Positions 17,260 to 27,060 are shown, counted from the first letter of the stretch. The stretch: DNA of 55,358 nt from Limnohabitans sp. 2KL-17 (GCF_003063415.1 NZ_NESK01000027.1:1-55358), one strand, 5' to 3'. Numbers and translations are program-made. The notes: generated from the letters alone by a model not told the origin.

Positions 17260-18591
17260 ATGCCAGCCAACCTCACTCAACAACTGAGCCGTGAACAGCA
17301 AATCGCCGTCCTCGAAAAAGATTGGGCGACCAACCCGCGCTGGAAAGGCGTGAAGCGCGGCTACTCCGCAGCTGACGTTGTCCGTCTTCGCGGCAGCATG
17401 CCCATTGAGCACACCTTGGCTAAGCACGGTGCTGAGAAACTTTGGGACAAGATCAACGGCGGCGCCAAAAAAGGCTATGTCAATGCATTCGGCGCCATCA
17501 GCGCAGGGCAGGCCATGCAGCAAGCCAAAGCAGGTCTGGAAGCTGTGTATCTGTCAGGCTGGCAAGTGGCTGCCGACGGCAACACGTCAGAGACCATGTA
17601 CCCGGATCAATCGCTTTACGCGTATGACTCGGTGCCGACCATGGTTCGACGCATCAACAATACCTTCAAGCGCGCTGATGAAATCCAGTGGGGTCGTGGC
17701 ATCGAGCCAGGCAGCAAGGAGTTCATCGACTACTTTTTGCCCATCGTGGCCGATGCTGAAGCCGGTTTCGGTGGCGTTTTGAATGCCTTTGAGTTGATGA
17801 AGAACATGATCGCATCTGGCGCTGCCGGCGTTCACTTCGAAGACCAATTGGCCGCAGTGAAGAAATGCGGTCACATGGGTGGCAAAGTTCTGGTGCCTAC
17901 CCATGAAGCTTGTGAAAAATTGATCTCAGCACGTTTTGCGGCCGACGTTATGGGTGTCTCTACCATCGTACTGGCCCGCACCGATGCTGAAGCTGCCAAC
18001 TTGATCACGTCTGATCACGATGCGAACGACAAACCATTCCTGACTGGTGAGCGCACTCAAGAAGGTTTTTACCGCGTCAAAAATGGTCTGGAACAAGCCA
18101 TCAGCCGTGGCGTTGCTTACGCACCTTATGCTGACTTGGTCTGGTGCGAAACAGGCGTTCCGGACATCGGCTTTGCCCGTGAATTCGCACAAGCTGTTCA
18201 TGCTGCTTGCCCTGGCAAGCTGCTGTCATACAACTGCTCGCCTTCTTTCAACTGGAAAAAGAACCTCAATGACAGCCAGATCGCTTCCTTCCAGGATGAT
18301 CTGTCGGCTTTGGGTTACAAATACCAGTTCATCACACTGGCCGGTATCCACATCAACTGGTTCAACACTTTCCAATTCGCTCACGCCTATGCACGCGGCG
18401 AAGGCATGAAGCATTACACCGAGATGGTGCAAGAGCCCGAATTTGCAGCACGCGAAAAAGGCTACACCTTCGTCTCGCACCAGCAAGAAGTCGGCGCAGG
18501 CTACTTCGACGACGTCACAACCGTGATACAGGGTGGTTCATCTTCTGTGAAGGCCCTCACAGGCTCCACCGAAGAAGAGCAGTTCCATTGA
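17260..18591 (+). CDS. aceA: Isocitrate lyase
   Basis: First enzyme of the glyoxylate shunt: it cleaves isocitrate to succinate and glyoxylate so that the cell can grow on acetate or fatty acids. The 443-residue protein carries the signature KKCGHMGGKVLVPT, with the catalytic cysteine, and other family blocks (YLSGWQVAADGNTSETMYPDQ begins the substrate region; NCSPSFNW). CAGGAG stands seven bases before ATG 17260. Malate synthase is not nearby. The gene is monocistronic, with a palindrome-rich control region upstream and a terminator downstream. Confidence 0.97.
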   Translation: MPANLTQQLSREQQIAVLEKDWATNPRWKGVKRGYSAADVVRLRGSMPIEHTLAKHGAEKLWDKINGGAKKGYVNAFGAISAGQAMQQAKAGLEAVYLSGWQVAADGNTSETMYPDQSLYAYDSVPTMVRRINNTFKRADEIQWGRGIEPGSKEFIDYFLPIVADAEAGFGGVLNAFELMKNMIASGAAGVHFEDQLAAVKKCGHMGGKVLVPTHEACEKLISARFAADVMGVSTIVLARTDAEAANLITSDHDANDKPFLTGERTQEGFYRVKNGLEQAISRGVAYAPYADLVWCETGVPDIGFAREFAQAVHAACPGKLLSYNCSPSFNWKKNLNDSQIASFQDDLSALGYKYQFITLAGIHINWFNTFQFAHAYARGEGMKHYTEMVQEPEFAAREKGYTFVSHQQEVGAGYFDDVTTVIQGGSSSVKALTGSTEEEQFH

Positions 18592-18658
18592 ACGACTGAT
18601 GGCTCGTTTTAGTTGAGGCCGGCGTAAAATCCTGCTTCAGCGTTTAAACACATCTTCC

Positions 18659-18687
18659 AAGCGCGGCTTCTGCCGCGCTTTTTTTAC
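18659..18687 (+). terminator. Terminator after aceA, ending just before thrS
   Basis: Arms AAGCGCGGC and GCCGCGCTT around TTCT, followed by a T-run, form a strong intrinsic terminator. Its T-run ends about 12 bases before the thrS ATG. Unless the thrS promoter is hidden inside or after it, which leaves almost no room, thrS transcripts must read through it, so it may also act as an attenuator. Confidence 0.8.
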
Positions 18688-18698
18688 TTGTAGACACC

Positions 18699-20618
18699 AT
18701 GGTTCAGATTACTCTTCCCGACGGTTCGTTGCGTGAATTTCCCGGCCCAGTCACGGTAGCTGAGGTGGCTGCATCGATTGGTGCTGGCTTGGCCAAAGCG
18801 GCCTTGGGCGGCAAGGTCAATGGCCAATTGGTGGATACCAGCTTCAACATCGCAGCCAATTCGAAATTGGCCATCGTGACGGCCAAGGATGCCGAAGGGC
18901 TTGAGCTGATCCGTCACTCGACCGCTCATTTACTGGCTTATGCCGTCAAGGATCTTTTTCCACAGGCACAGGTCACCATTGGCCCCGTCATTGAGAACGG
19001 CTTTTATTACGACTTTTCTTACAGCCGTCCCTTCACCCCAGATGACCTTGTGGCCATTGAAAAACGCATGACTGAGTTGGCCAGCAAGGACGAAGCCGTG
19101 CTTCGCCGTGTCTTGCCTCGGGATGAGGCCGTGGCTTATTTCAAGAGCCTTGGCGAAAACTACAAGGCCGAGATCATTGGCAGTATTCCTGCAGACCAAG
19201 AGGTCAGCCTTTACCGTGAAGGTGATTTCGAGGACCTGTGCCGTGGCCCACACGTGCCCAGCACAGGCAAGCTCAAACACTTCAAATTGATGAAGGTGGC
19301 GGGTGCTTACTGGCGTGGCGACAGCAAAAACGAAATGCTGCAACGCGTTTATGGCACGGCTTGGGCCAGCAAGGAAGATTTACAGCTTTACCTGACCCGC
19401 CTTGAAGAGGCCGAAAAGCGCGACCATCGCAAACTGGGCCGTGAACTCGATTTATTCCACATTGATGAGCACGCCCCTGGTCTGGTGTTTTGGCACCCCA
19501 AAGGTTGGACTGTTTGGCAGACAGTGGAGCAGTACATGCGCCAGGTTTACAGGGAAAGTGGCTACCAAGAGGTCAAAGGCCCTCAGATTCTGGACAAAAG
19601 TTTGTGGGAAAAAACGGGTCACTGGGACAAGTACCGGGACAACATGTTCACCACAGAGTCGGAAAAGCGCGACTATGCACTCAAGCCGATGAACTGCCCT
19701 GGCCACATTCTTATTTTCAAGCAAGGGATCAAAAGCTACCGTGATCTGCCCTTGCGTTACGGCGAATTTGGCCAGTGCCACCGCAATGAGCCTTCAGGGG
19801 GCCTGCACGGCATCATGCGGGTGCGTGGCTTCACCCAAGACGATGGGCATATTTTCTGCACCGAAAACCAGATATTGCCTGAGTGCGACACCTTTACCAA
19901 GGTGCTGAAGAAGGTTTATGCCGATTTCGGCTTCAGCAATATCCTCTACAAGGTGTCTACGCGGCCCGCCGCCCGTATAGGGGCCGATGAACTTTGGGAC
20001 AAGGCTGAAAAAGCCTTGATGGACAGTTTGCGCGACTCCGGGTGTGAGTTCGTTATCTCCGAGGGGGATGGCGCTTTTTACGGGCCAAAGATCGAATACA
20101 CGCTGAAAGACGCGATTGGCCGTGAATGGCAATGCGGCACGATTCAGGTCGATTTCAATTTATCGGAGCGTCTGGACGCGGAATATGTGGCCGAAGACGG
20201 TTCGCGTCAGCGACCTGTGATCTTGCACCGGGCGATTGTGGGCAGCATGGAGCGTTTCATCGGCATTTTGATCGAACAGCACGCCGGCGCCTTGCCTACC
20301 TGGCTTGCCCCGGTTCAGGTGTCTGTGCTCAACATCACCGATGCGCAGTCAGATTACTGTCGCGAAATCGCTGCAAAACTGCAAAAATCGGTGTCAAATC
20401 AAGGCCTTAGGGTTCTGATGGACCTTCGTAACGAGAAAATCACGTATAAAATACGAGAGCATTCATTGCAAAAGCTGCCTTATATTCTTGTCGCTGGTGA
20501 CAAGGAAAAGGCAGCAGGTACCGTCGCTGTGCGCGCCCGAGGCAACAAAGACCTCGGCGTGATGTCGATCGATGCGTTCTTTGAACTCATTGCTGCCGAC
20601 ATCGCTTCTAAAGCCTGA
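18699..20618 (+). CDS. thrS: Threonine-tRNA ligase
   Basis: Class II aminoacyl-tRNA synthetase charging tRNA-Thr. The 639-residue protein has the TGS domain (1-60), the editing domain with [12 protein letters not shown], a class II core with motif 2 region [21 protein letters not shown] split around residues 360-385, zinc ligands including MNCPGH, motif 3 ([12 protein letters not shown]), and an anticodon-binding domain. It heads the classical thrS-infC-rpmI-rplT-pheS-pheT-ihfA cluster. There is no good ribosome site; the space is taken by the T-run of the preceding hairpin. Confidence 0.97.
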   Translation: MVQITLPDGSLREFPGPVTVAEVAASIGAGLAKAALGGKVNGQLVDTSFNIAANSKLAIVTAKDAEGLELIRHSTAHLLAYAVKDLFPQAQVTIGPVIENGFYYDFSYSRPFTPDDLVAIEKRMTELASKDEAVLRRVLPRDEAVAYFKSLGENYKAEIIGSIPADQEVSLYREGDFEDLCRGPHVPSTGKLKHFKLMKVAGAYWRGDSKNEMLQRVYGTAWASKEDLQLYLTRLEEAEKRDHRKLGRELDLFHIDEHAPGLVFWHPKGWTVWQTVEQYMRQVYRESGYQEVKGPQILDKSLWEKTGHWDKYRDNMFTTESEKRDYALKPMNCPGHILIFKQGIKSYRDLPLRYGEFGQCHRNEPSGGLHGIMRVRGFTQDDGHIFCTENQILPECDTFTKVLKKVYADFGFSNILYKVSTRPAARIGADELWDKAEKALMDSLRDSGCEFVISEGDGAFYGPKIEYTLKDAIGREWQCGTIQVDFNLSERLDAEYVAEDGSRQRPVILHRAIVGSMERFIGILIEQHAGALPTWLAPVQVSVLNITDAQSDYCREIAAKLQKSVSNQGLRVLMDLRNEKITYKIREHSLQKLPYILVAGDKEKAAGTVAVRARGNKDLGVMSIDAFFELIAADIASKA

Positions 20619-20704
20619 AGGTGAATTTCGCCACAAGCTTTGGCCCGTGGGCACAAGGATGGATAGGCTGCATGTCGCAGTTTTGTTCCGTAAAGGATTG
20701 AGTC

Positions 20705-21298
20705 ATCGCTACCGAATTTCGTGATCGTCGCCACCGCGAAGAACGTAAACACCGTTTGAACCGTGAAATCATGGCCCTAGAGGTCCGTGTATCCGGCCCT
20801 GAAAATGAGCCCATGGGCATTTTGTCTTTGGCAGAGGCCTTGCGCCTGGCTGGTGAAATGGATGTGGACCTGGTGGAAATAGCTGCCACGGCCACGCCAC
20901 CAGTTTGTCGTTTGATGGATTACGGCAAGTTCAAGTACCAAGAGCAAAAGCGTGCGGCAGAGGCCAAAGCCAAACAAACTGTCATCGACATCAAGGAAGT
21001 CAAATTTCGCCCTGGTACCGATGATGGTGACTACAACATCAAGATGCGCAACATCCGTCGCTTTTTGACAGATGGTGACAAGTGCAAGATCACCCTGCGT
21101 TTTCGTGGCCGCGAGATCACGCACCAGGAGCTGGGCATGGCCTTGCTCAACCGGATCAGGGATGAGTTGGCAGACTCGATCATCGTTGAGCAGTTTCCAA
21201 AGCTCGAAGGTCGTCAGATGATCATGATGATTGCGCCTGGACGCAAAAAGCCCACAGGCAAAGCGGCAGATACTGCCGCGCCTGTTGAATCGGCTTGA
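20705..21298 (+). CDS. infC: Translation initiation factor IF-3 (ATC start)
   Basis: IF-3 binds the 30S subunit, keeps it from 50S and rejects non-canonical starts. The frame from ATC at 20705 reads [20 protein letters not shown] and continues into the N-domain, linker (about 80-95) and C-domain to give 197 residues. AAGGA is seven bases upstream. A start at the later TTG 20756 or ATG 20771 would delete the conserved N-terminus. Rare AUU/AUC start codons are known for infC and let IF-3 repress its own translation, so the ATC here is expected to be functional. Confidence 0.93.
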   Translation: MATEFRDRRHREERKHRLNREIMALEVRVSGPENEPMGILSLAEALRLAGEMDVDLVEIAATATPPVCRLMDYGKFKYQEQKRAAEAKAKQTVIDIKEVKFRPGTDDGDYNIKMRNIRRFLTDGDKCKITLRFRGREITHQELGMALLNRIRDELADSIIVEQFPKLEGRQMIMMIAPGRKKPTGKAADTAAPVESA

Positions 21299-21305
21299 AC
21301 AGAAT

Positions 21306-21334
21306 TTGATCTGCCTTCGGGCAAATCAGATCAA
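21306..21334 (+). promoter_or_regulatory. Structured leader between infC and rpmI
   Basis: TTGATCTG pairs with CAGATCAA and encloses a GCC-TTCG-GGC stem-loop; a second GCC-TTCG-GGT loop follows at 21340. It begins eight bases after infC and lies about 100 bases before rpmI. In E. coli, L20 represses rpmI-rplT by binding RNA structure upstream of rpmI; a similar role is inferred. Confidence 0.4.
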
Positions 21335-21433
21335 GAGTTGCCTTCGGGTGGTTCTTGTTAAAAGTGGCTCGGGGCCAACAAGGCTGCAAATATTTTGCAG
21401 ACGCCTCACGAGCACAACCAAAGGAGCATTGAT

Positions 21434-21637
21434 ATGCCCAAGATGAAGACCAAAAGCAGTGCAAAAAAGCGCTTCCGTGTTCGTCCAGGTGGAACCGTTA
21501 AACGCGGCCAAGCCTTCAAACGTCACATCCTGACCAAGAAGACCACCAAAAACAAGCGTCACCTTCGCGGTTCAGTCGCTGTGCATGAGACCAATATGGG
21601 TCACATTGCTCAGATGCTGCCCATGGCTGGCCTGTAA
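21434..21637 (+). CDS. rpmI: 50S ribosomal protein L35
   Basis: 67-residue basic protein beginning [16 protein letters not shown], the invariant L35 start, with [15 protein letters not shown] and [15 protein letters not shown] seven bases before ATG 21434 decides the start over the longer open frame from 21395. It is followed after 25 bases by rplT. Confidence 0.97.
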   Translation: MPKMKTKSSAKKRFRVRPGGTVKRGQAFKRHILTKKTTKNKRHLRGSVAVHETNMGHIAQMLPMAGL

Positions 21638-21662
21638 TCACTGACGAACAAGGAGAATTAAT

Positions 21663-22025
21663 ATGCCTCGCGTAAAACGTGGTGTAACGGCGCGCGCCCG
21701 TCACAAGAAAGTTTTGGCCCTTGCAAAAGGTTTCCGCGGTCGCCGCGGCAATGTTTTCAGGATCGCCAAACAGGCGGTGATGAAGGCCGGCCAATATGCC
21801 TACCGGGATCGCCGCACCAAAAAGCGTGTGTTCCGTCAGTTGTGGATTGCCCGTATCAACGCCGCTGCGCGTGAATGCGGTCTGACCTACAGCCAGTTCG
21901 CCAACGGCCTGAAGAAGGCTGCCATCGAAATCGACCGCAAAATGCTGGCTGATATTGCCGTGCATGACAAGGCCGCTTTCGCTGGAATCGTGAACCAAGT
22001 CAAAGCCAAACTGGCAGCAGCTTGA
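21663..22025 (+). CDS. rplT: 50S ribosomal protein L20
   Basis: 120-residue protein that binds 23S rRNA early in 50S assembly. It begins [16 protein letters not shown] and contains the conserved [19 protein letters not shown] and [20 protein letters not shown] blocks. L20 is the known translational repressor of its own operon in several bacteria. AAGGAG precedes the ATG. A terminator-like hairpin separates it from pheS. Confidence 0.98.
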   Translation: MPRVKRGVTARARHKKVLALAKGFRGRRGNVFRIAKQAVMKAGQYAYRDRRTKKRVFRQLWIARINAAARECGLTYSQFANGLKKAAIEIDRKMLADIAVHDKAAFAGIVNQVKAKLAAA

Positions 22026-22083
22026 TTTCACGGGCATCGTGAACCCGTAGTTTTGCTGCAGGTTCATGCATGGCCAGTCCATC

Positions 22084-22123
22084 AAAGGGGTTGAGGCTCA
22101 CAAAAGCTTCAATCCCTTTTTTT
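22084..22123 (+). terminator. Terminator/attenuator hairpin before pheS
   Basis: A 15-base stem (AAAGGGGTTGAGGCT with AGCTTCAATCCCTTT, two G-U pairs in RNA), a six-base CACAAA loop and seven T residues. It ends 26 bases before the pheS ATG. E. coli pheST is controlled by attenuation through a Phe-rich leader peptide; no stop-terminated leader peptide is clear here, although the in-frame reading from ATG 22066 passes Phe-rich FNPFFYS across the hairpin. Confidence 0.75.
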
Positions 22124-22149
22124 ACTCTGAAACCCACCGATCCCACACC

Positions 22150-23187
22150 ATGAACGAGCTGGACACACTGGTCGAATCTGCCCGGCAGAGTTTTTCGCAG
22201 GCACTGACACCTGCTGACCTTGAAAACGCCAAAGCCCAATTTTTGGGCAAAGCCGGTCGAATCACTGAGCTGATGAAGGGCATGGCCGCGCTGAACGTGG
22301 ATGATAAAAAAGTTCTAGGCGCTGCCATTAACCTGGCCAAGCAAGCCATCGAATCTGCCCTGAATGATCGTCGCCAAGGTCTGGCCGATGCCGAACTGCA
22401 AGCCCAACTCAAAGCAGAAGCGCTGGATGTGACATTGCCAGGACGCAACCTGAGACAGGGTGGGTTGCACCCGGTGTCATTGACCCTGGAACGCATTGAA
22501 AATATTTACGGATCTATGGGATTTGAAGTTGCCCAAGGCCCGGAGATCGAGACCGACTGGTTCAACTTCACAGCGTTGAACACGCCTGAGGACCATCCAG
22601 CACGCTCTATGCACGACACCTTTTATGTCGAAGGCGGTCATTTGCTTCGAACACACACCAGCCCAATGCAAATCCGCCATGCGGTGCAGCACGTCAAGCG
22701 TTATCGCCACCAGCTTGACGCAGGCCAGGGCATGCCCGAGATACGCGTGATCGCGCCGGGTCGCACTTACCGCGTGGACAGCGATGCCACCCATTCGCCC
22801 ATGTTCCACCAGTGTGAAGGCCTGTGGATTGGCGAAAACGTGAGCTTCAAGGACCTCAAGGTCGTATTCACCGATTTCTGCCGCACCTTTTTCGAAAGCG
22901 ACGATCTGGTGTTGCGCTTTCGTCCGAGTTTTTTCCCGTTCACCGAGCCAAGTGCAGAAATCGATATCCAGTTCCAGACAGGCCCGCTTGCAGGTCGATG
23001 GCTGGAGGTAGCGGGTTCTGGACAGGTTCATCCAAACGTGGTGCGCAACATGGGCCTGGACCCTGAGCGATTCATTGGTTTTGCCTTCGGCATGGGCCCT
23101 GACCGGTTGACCATGCTGAGATACGGTGTGAACGATTTGCGCCTGTTCTTTGATGGCGATATCCGTTTTCTGAGCCAGTTCCAGTGA
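22150..23187 (+). CDS. pheS: Phenylalanine-tRNA ligase alpha subunit
   Basis: Catalytic subunit of the (alpha-beta)2 enzyme. The 345-residue protein has an N-terminal coiled-coil (about 1-85) for tRNA-Phe and the class II core: motif 1 near [10 protein letters not shown], motif 2 ([20 protein letters not shown]), [19 protein letters not shown], and motif 3 ([17 protein letters not shown]). ATG 22150 gives the family N-terminus [11 protein letters not shown]; the frame is open further upstream to 22066 but that includes the hairpin. pheT follows after 55 bases. Confidence 0.97.
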   Translation: MNELDTLVESARQSFSQALTPADLENAKAQFLGKAGRITELMKGMAALNVDDKKVLGAAINLAKQAIESALNDRRQGLADAELQAQLKAEALDVTLPGRNLRQGGLHPVSLTLERIENIYGSMGFEVAQGPEIETDWFNFTALNTPEDHPARSMHDTFYVEGGHLLRTHTSPMQIRHAVQHVKRYRHQLDAGQGMPEIRVIAPGRTYRVDSDATHSPMFHQCEGLWIGENVSFKDLKVVFTDFCRTFFESDDLVLRFRPSFFPFTEPSAEIDIQFQTGPLAGRWLEVAGSGQVHPNVVRNMGLDPERFIGFAFGMGPDRLTMLRYGVNDLRLFFDGDIRFLSQFQ

Positions 23188-23242
23188 GCATGAAGACCTG
23201 CAGATCATTTCTGCAGGCCCTCGACACAACAGAGTTAAGACG

Positions 23243-25672
23243 ATGCAATTTCCCGAATCCTGGTTGCGCGAATTCTGCAACCCGCCCCTGACCACCCAAC
23301 AACTGGCCGATACCCTGACCATGGCAGGTCTTGAAGTGGAAGAGGCTGTGCCTGTGGCTCCGCCATTTACCAAAATTGTGATCGGTGAAATCAAGGAGGC
23401 TGTCCAGCACCCCAATGCCGACCGCTTGCGTGTTTGCCAGGTCGATGTGGGGCAAGGGACGTGGCTCAACATCGTCTGCGGTGCGCCGAATGCACGCGTT
23501 GGCATTCGAGTTCCTTGCGCCATGGTGGGGGCCGAGTTGCCCCCTGGCGAAGACGGAAAACCCTTCTTGATCAAGGTTGGCAAATTGCGGGGCGTTGAAA
23601 GCCAGGGCATGCTGTGCTCAGCCAAAGAACTGAAGATTGCTGATGACCACGGTGGCTTGCTGGAGTTGCCAAACTATGCACCTCTGGGACAAGATATTCG
23701 CCAGTACCTGAACCTGGACGACACGCTCTTCACCCTGAAGCTCACGCCGAATCTGGCGCATTGTCTGAGCGTGTACGGCATCGCCCGCGAAGTGTCTGCA
23801 TTGACCGGTGCACCGCTCTTGTCACCTGTATTCCCGTCATTGGACACACAGATTGCTGACAAATTAAATGTCCATGTGCACGCCACCGACTTGTGTGGCC
23901 GTTTCAGTGGTCGTGTAGTCAAAGGGGTGAACCCCAACGCCCAGACCCCCCAATGGATGGTGGACCGACTGGCCCGTTGCGGCCAGCGCAGCGTAACGCC
24001 ACTGGTCGATATTTCGAACTATGTGATGTTCGAGTTCGGGCGTCCGTCACATATCTTTGACCTGGACAAGATCCATGGGGGTCTGCAGGTGCGCTGGGGT
24101 CGTGATGGCGAACAGCTGAAATTGCTCAATGGCCATACCGTGACAGTAGACAGCAAGGTGGGCGTGATCGCTGACGAGAGTCAGGTCGAGTCCCTCGCGG
24201 GCATCATGGGTGGCGATGCCACCGCTGTATCGGACGAGACGAAAAATATCTATATTGAAGCCGCTTTCTGGTGGCCCGCCGCCATCGCAGGCCGTTCGCG
24301 TCGCTATAACTTTTCGACCGATGCGGGTCACCGCTTTGAACGAGGTGTTGATCCTCAGTTGACGGCAGAACACATCGAACGCATCACCCAGTTGGTGCTG
24401 AACATTTGCGGCACACCAGAGACGCAAATCGGCCCAGTGGATGACCAGATCCTGACCATGCCGGATTCAAATCCGGTCACATTGCGGGTGGCACGCGCGA
24501 ACAAAGTGATTGGGATGCCGCTCACGCAACAACAGTGTGCAGATGCACTGCGTGGTCTGGGTCTGAAGGTGACCGAAGCCGATGGCACCATCACCGTGAC
24601 GCCGCCAAGCTTTCGCTTCGACCTGCAGATCGAAGAAGACCTGATCGAAGAAGTGGCACGCATGGTGGGGTACAACAACCTGCCCACAAACCCGCCCCTG
24701 GCACCGATAACCGCCAAGATTCGGCCTGAAAATTCTCGAAGTCCCTTCATGGTTCGCCGCAGTCTGGCGGCTTTGGGTTATCAGGAAACCATCAACTTCA
24801 GTTTTGTCGAAGAAAGCTGGGAAAAAGACCTGGCGGGTCAAACTGATCCGATCCGCTTGCTCAACCCAATCGCCAGTCAAATGAGTGTCATGCGCTCCAG
24901 CTTGATCGGCTCCTTGCTGCAAGTCGTCAAGTTCAATGCCGACCGCAAAGCCGACCGTGTCCGGGTGTTTGAATTGGGCCGAGTGTTCAAGCGCGATGCC
25001 AGTGTGCCGGACAGTGACACGACTGTGGAGGGTTTTGACCAGCCCATGAAGGCTTCGGGCATGGCTTGGGGGCCACTGGAGCCGCTCAATTGGACGGGCA
25101 AGTCCCGCCTGGTCGATTTTTACGATGTCAAAGCCGATGTCGAACGTCTGCTGTCACCTGCCAAAGCCGAATTTGTGGCTGCCGAACACCCTGCATTGCA
25201 CCCTGGCCGTTGTGCCCAGGTGCTGCTACAGGGGCGCGTGATAGGTCATGTAGGTGAATTGCACCCCCAATGGCGTCAGGCGTGGGATTTGCCGCATGCC
25301 CCTGTTGTGTTCGAGTTGGATCTGGATGCCCTCACGCATCGAACTGTGCCCATGGCGCAGTCGGTGGCAAAGCTTCAGTCTGTGGAGCGAGACATCGCAG
25401 TCATCGTGGACGAGCAGGTCACACACGCCCAGTTGATGAAGGCCATCCACAGCGCCCCATCCCAGGGTTTGTTGCGCGATGTCGTGTTGTTCGACATCTA
25501 TCGCCCCAAAGCGGAAGCTGCTGGTGGCCTGTCCGCCAGCGAAAAAAGCCTGGCGGTGCGCTTGACCTTGCACAGCGACGAAGCGACCCTGACCGAGGCA
25601 CAAATAGAAACCGCCATGAGCGGTGTGATGTCCCATTTGGCAAAGCAAGTAGCGGCGCGGTTGCGTTCTTGA
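23243..25672 (+). CDS. pheT: Phenylalanine-tRNA ligase beta subunit
   Basis: 809-residue beta subunit. Domains in order: EMAP/OB-type tRNA-binding domain (about 40-150, with HPNADRLRVCQVDVG), B3/4 editing domain, B5 domain, the class II-like pseudo-catalytic core, and the C-terminal FDX-ACB anticodon-binding domain (from about 715, SVERDIAVIVDE). The length is normal. Its stop is seven bases before the ihfA start, so ihfA is probably co-transcribed. Confidence 0.97.
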   Translation: MQFPESWLREFCNPPLTTQQLADTLTMAGLEVEEAVPVAPPFTKIVIGEIKEAVQHPNADRLRVCQVDVGQGTWLNIVCGAPNARVGIRVPCAMVGAELPPGEDGKPFLIKVGKLRGVESQGMLCSAKELKIADDHGGLLELPNYAPLGQDIRQYLNLDDTLFTLKLTPNLAHCLSVYGIAREVSALTGAPLLSPVFPSLDTQIADKLNVHVHATDLCGRFSGRVVKGVNPNAQTPQWMVDRLARCGQRSVTPLVDISNYVMFEFGRPSHIFDLDKIHGGLQVRWGRDGEQLKLLNGHTVTVDSKVGVIADESQVESLAGIMGGDATAVSDETKNIYIEAAFWWPAAIAGRSRRYNFSTDAGHRFERGVDPQLTAEHIERITQLVLNICGTPETQIGPVDDQILTMPDSNPVTLRVARANKVIGMPLTQQQCADALRGLGLKVTEADGTITVTPPSFRFDLQIEEDLIEEVARMVGYNNLPTNPPLAPITAKIRPENSRSPFMVRRSLAALGYQETINFSFVEESWEKDLAGQTDPIRLLNPIASQMSVMRSSLIGSLLQVVKFNADRKADRVRVFELGRVFKRDASVPDSDTTVEGFDQPMKASGMAWGPLEPLNWTGKSRLVDFYDVKADVERLLSPAKAEFVAAEHPALHPGRCAQVLLQGRVIGHVGELHPQWRQAWDLPHAPVVFELDLDALTHRTVPMAQSVAKLQSVERDIAVIVDEQVTHAQLMKAIHSAPSQGLLRDVVLFDIYRPKAEAAGGLSASEKSLAVRLTLHSDEATLTEAQIETAMSGVMSHLAKQVAARLRS

Positions 25673-25679
25673 GGTGGCT

Positions 25680-26030
25680 ATGCAAATCAGTTTTGAATCA
25701 CTGGAAACTCCGGCACTGACCAAGGCGCAATTGGCCGATTTGCTTTTTGAGCAGATTGGTTTGAATAAGCGCGAGTCCAAAGACATGGTTGATGCCTTCT
25801 TTGATCTGGTTGTGGACAACCTGATCGCAGGCGACGATGTGAAGATTTCCGGATTCGGCAACTTTCAGATTCGCACCAAGGCGGCGCGGCCTGGACGTAA
25901 CCCACGCACGGGAGAATTGATTCCTATTGATGCACGTCGTGTCGCGACCTTTCACGCCAGCCATAAACTCAAGTCCCTGATTCAGGGCGATACTGACGAA
26001 GACGAAGGCGTTGAAACGGTGGGTCGTTGA
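25680..26030 (+). CDS. ihfA: Integration host factor subunit alpha
   Basis: Half of the IHF heterodimer that bends DNA sharply at specific sites. It has 116 residues with the HU/IHF fold: helix ALTKAQLADLLFEQIGLNKR, DDVKISGFGNF, the DNA-intercalating arm RPGRNPRTGE, and RRVATFHASHKLK. The C-terminus has an acidic tail (DTDEDEGVE). GAGG overlaps the pheT stop region; ATG 25680 is favoured over GTG 25674. The position after pheST is the usual one. Confidence 0.96.
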   Translation: MQISFESLETPALTKAQLADLLFEQIGLNKRESKDMVDAFFDLVVDNLIAGDDVKISGFGNFQIRTKAARPGRNPRTGELIPIDARRVATFHASHKLKSLIQGDTDEDEGVETVGR

Positions 26031-26053
26031 AAACTTCACTCAAGGAGCGCAGC

Positions 26054-26389
26054 ATGCTGTTCAAGTTCAAATCACAAGCCACCAGCGACCTCATCTTGCT
26101 GGAAGCCGATGCCCGCAGGTTACTCAAGATCATCCTGGGGGATGATCCTGTCAAGGGGATTGTGCAGGCCAAGGACCTTCCTGGCGCGATTGAGGCCCTG
26201 GAATTGGCCGTGACGAAGGATGAGGCAGACAGAAAGCAGCGATCCGACAAATCACTGGCATTGGTCAGCGGCGAAGACGATGACCCCGTGCCTTTGAATT
26301 CGGTGAGCCTGGCCCAGCGTGCCGCACCCATGCTGAAAATGCTCAAGCGCTGTCTGGCAGAAAATTCAGACGTGGTCTGGGGCATCTGA
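26054..26389 (+). CDS. DUF1840 family protein
   Basis: 111-residue protein beginning MLFKFKSQATSDLILLEADA, typical of DUF1840, a small family common in betaproteobacteria. No biochemical role is known. The C-terminal PMLKMLKRCLAENSDVVWGI is part of the conserved pattern. AAGGAG precedes ATG 26054, which is preferred to the upstream ATG 26027 overlapping ihfA. It is probably the last gene of the thrS-ihfA run. Confidence 0.88.
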   Translation: MLFKFKSQATSDLILLEADARRLLKIILGDDPVKGIVQAKDLPGAIEALELAVTKDEADRKQRSDKSLALVSGEDDDPVPLNSVSLAQRAAPMLKMLKRCLAENSDVVWGI

Positions 26390-26483
26390 TCGCGTCAGTC
26401 AACGCGGTTTTTAAGGCCATGGCTTTTATGGGGCGTAAGCCAATTGCAGGCAGCGGTCTGGCGCCCTTAGCGCTTGCGGAAAC

Positions 26484-26966
26484 TCAACGCGCGAAGACCG
26501 CACCGCCCAACTTGTAGCCCGCCTGCAGTTGCCGTTTGGCAAACCAGCCCACGTTCATTTCGAGCACATAGCGTACGGGTTTTTCGGAGCAATGGGAGTC
26601 ATCACTTTGAGGCTTCATGTCGGCGATGTTCACGATGGTGCCATCGTCGGCAACAAAAGCCGCTGACAGGGGGATCAAGGTGTTTCTCATCCAGAAACAC
26701 TGCTTCGTGGGTTGTTCGAAAACAAACAACATCCCCTCGTGCTGAGGCATCTCCTTGCGCCACATCAGGCCGATTTGACGCTGTTCGGGGGTTTGGGCCA
26801 GTTGGACGTTCAAAACATGCATGCCAGCCGTAAGCTGAATCCGGGGCAATTGAAGCTGAGGCCCCTGCTGCGCGATGGCTGCAAACGTCAGGGAGACAAA
26901 ACCCAAGGTCAAGGCTTGGCGAATACGGCGGCAGTTCAACAAGCCAATAAAAGCAGGGAAGTTCAT
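26484..26966 (-). CDS. DUF192 family exported protein
   Basis: 160-residue protein with an N-terminal signal-like hydrophobic stretch (ALTLGFVSLTFAAIAQQG) and a DUF192 domain: LNVQLAQTPEQRQIGLMWRK, GMLFVFEQP, CFWMRNTLIPLSAAFVADDG, and YVLEMNVGWFAK. This fold is widespread in bacteria and archaea; its function is unknown. The start is taken at ATG 26966; the ribosome site is poor. Downstream of it on the minus strand is an unrelated region (26390-26483) with no feature that I see. Confidence 0.85.
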   Translation of the reverse strand: MNFPAFIGLLNCRRIRQALTLGFVSLTFAAIAQQGPQLQLPRIQLTAGMHVLNVQLAQTPEQRQIGLMWRKEMPQHEGMLFVFEQPTKQCFWMRNTLIPLSAAFVADDGTIVNIADMKPQSDDSHCSEKPVRYVLEMNVGWFAKRQLQAGYKLGGAVFAR

Positions 26967-27060
26967 GGTTTGAAGCAATCAGGGGCAGTTGGCAAGCTTG
27001 AGAGGATAACTGCAGCCTAGGCCCCCTTCCGACTTTGAAAGTCCAAACCGCGCTTTATTG

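Noticed and set aside
22477..23625. 382-codon minus-strand frame over pheS/pheT
   Set aside because: Spans two conserved genes in antisense and has no domain signature.
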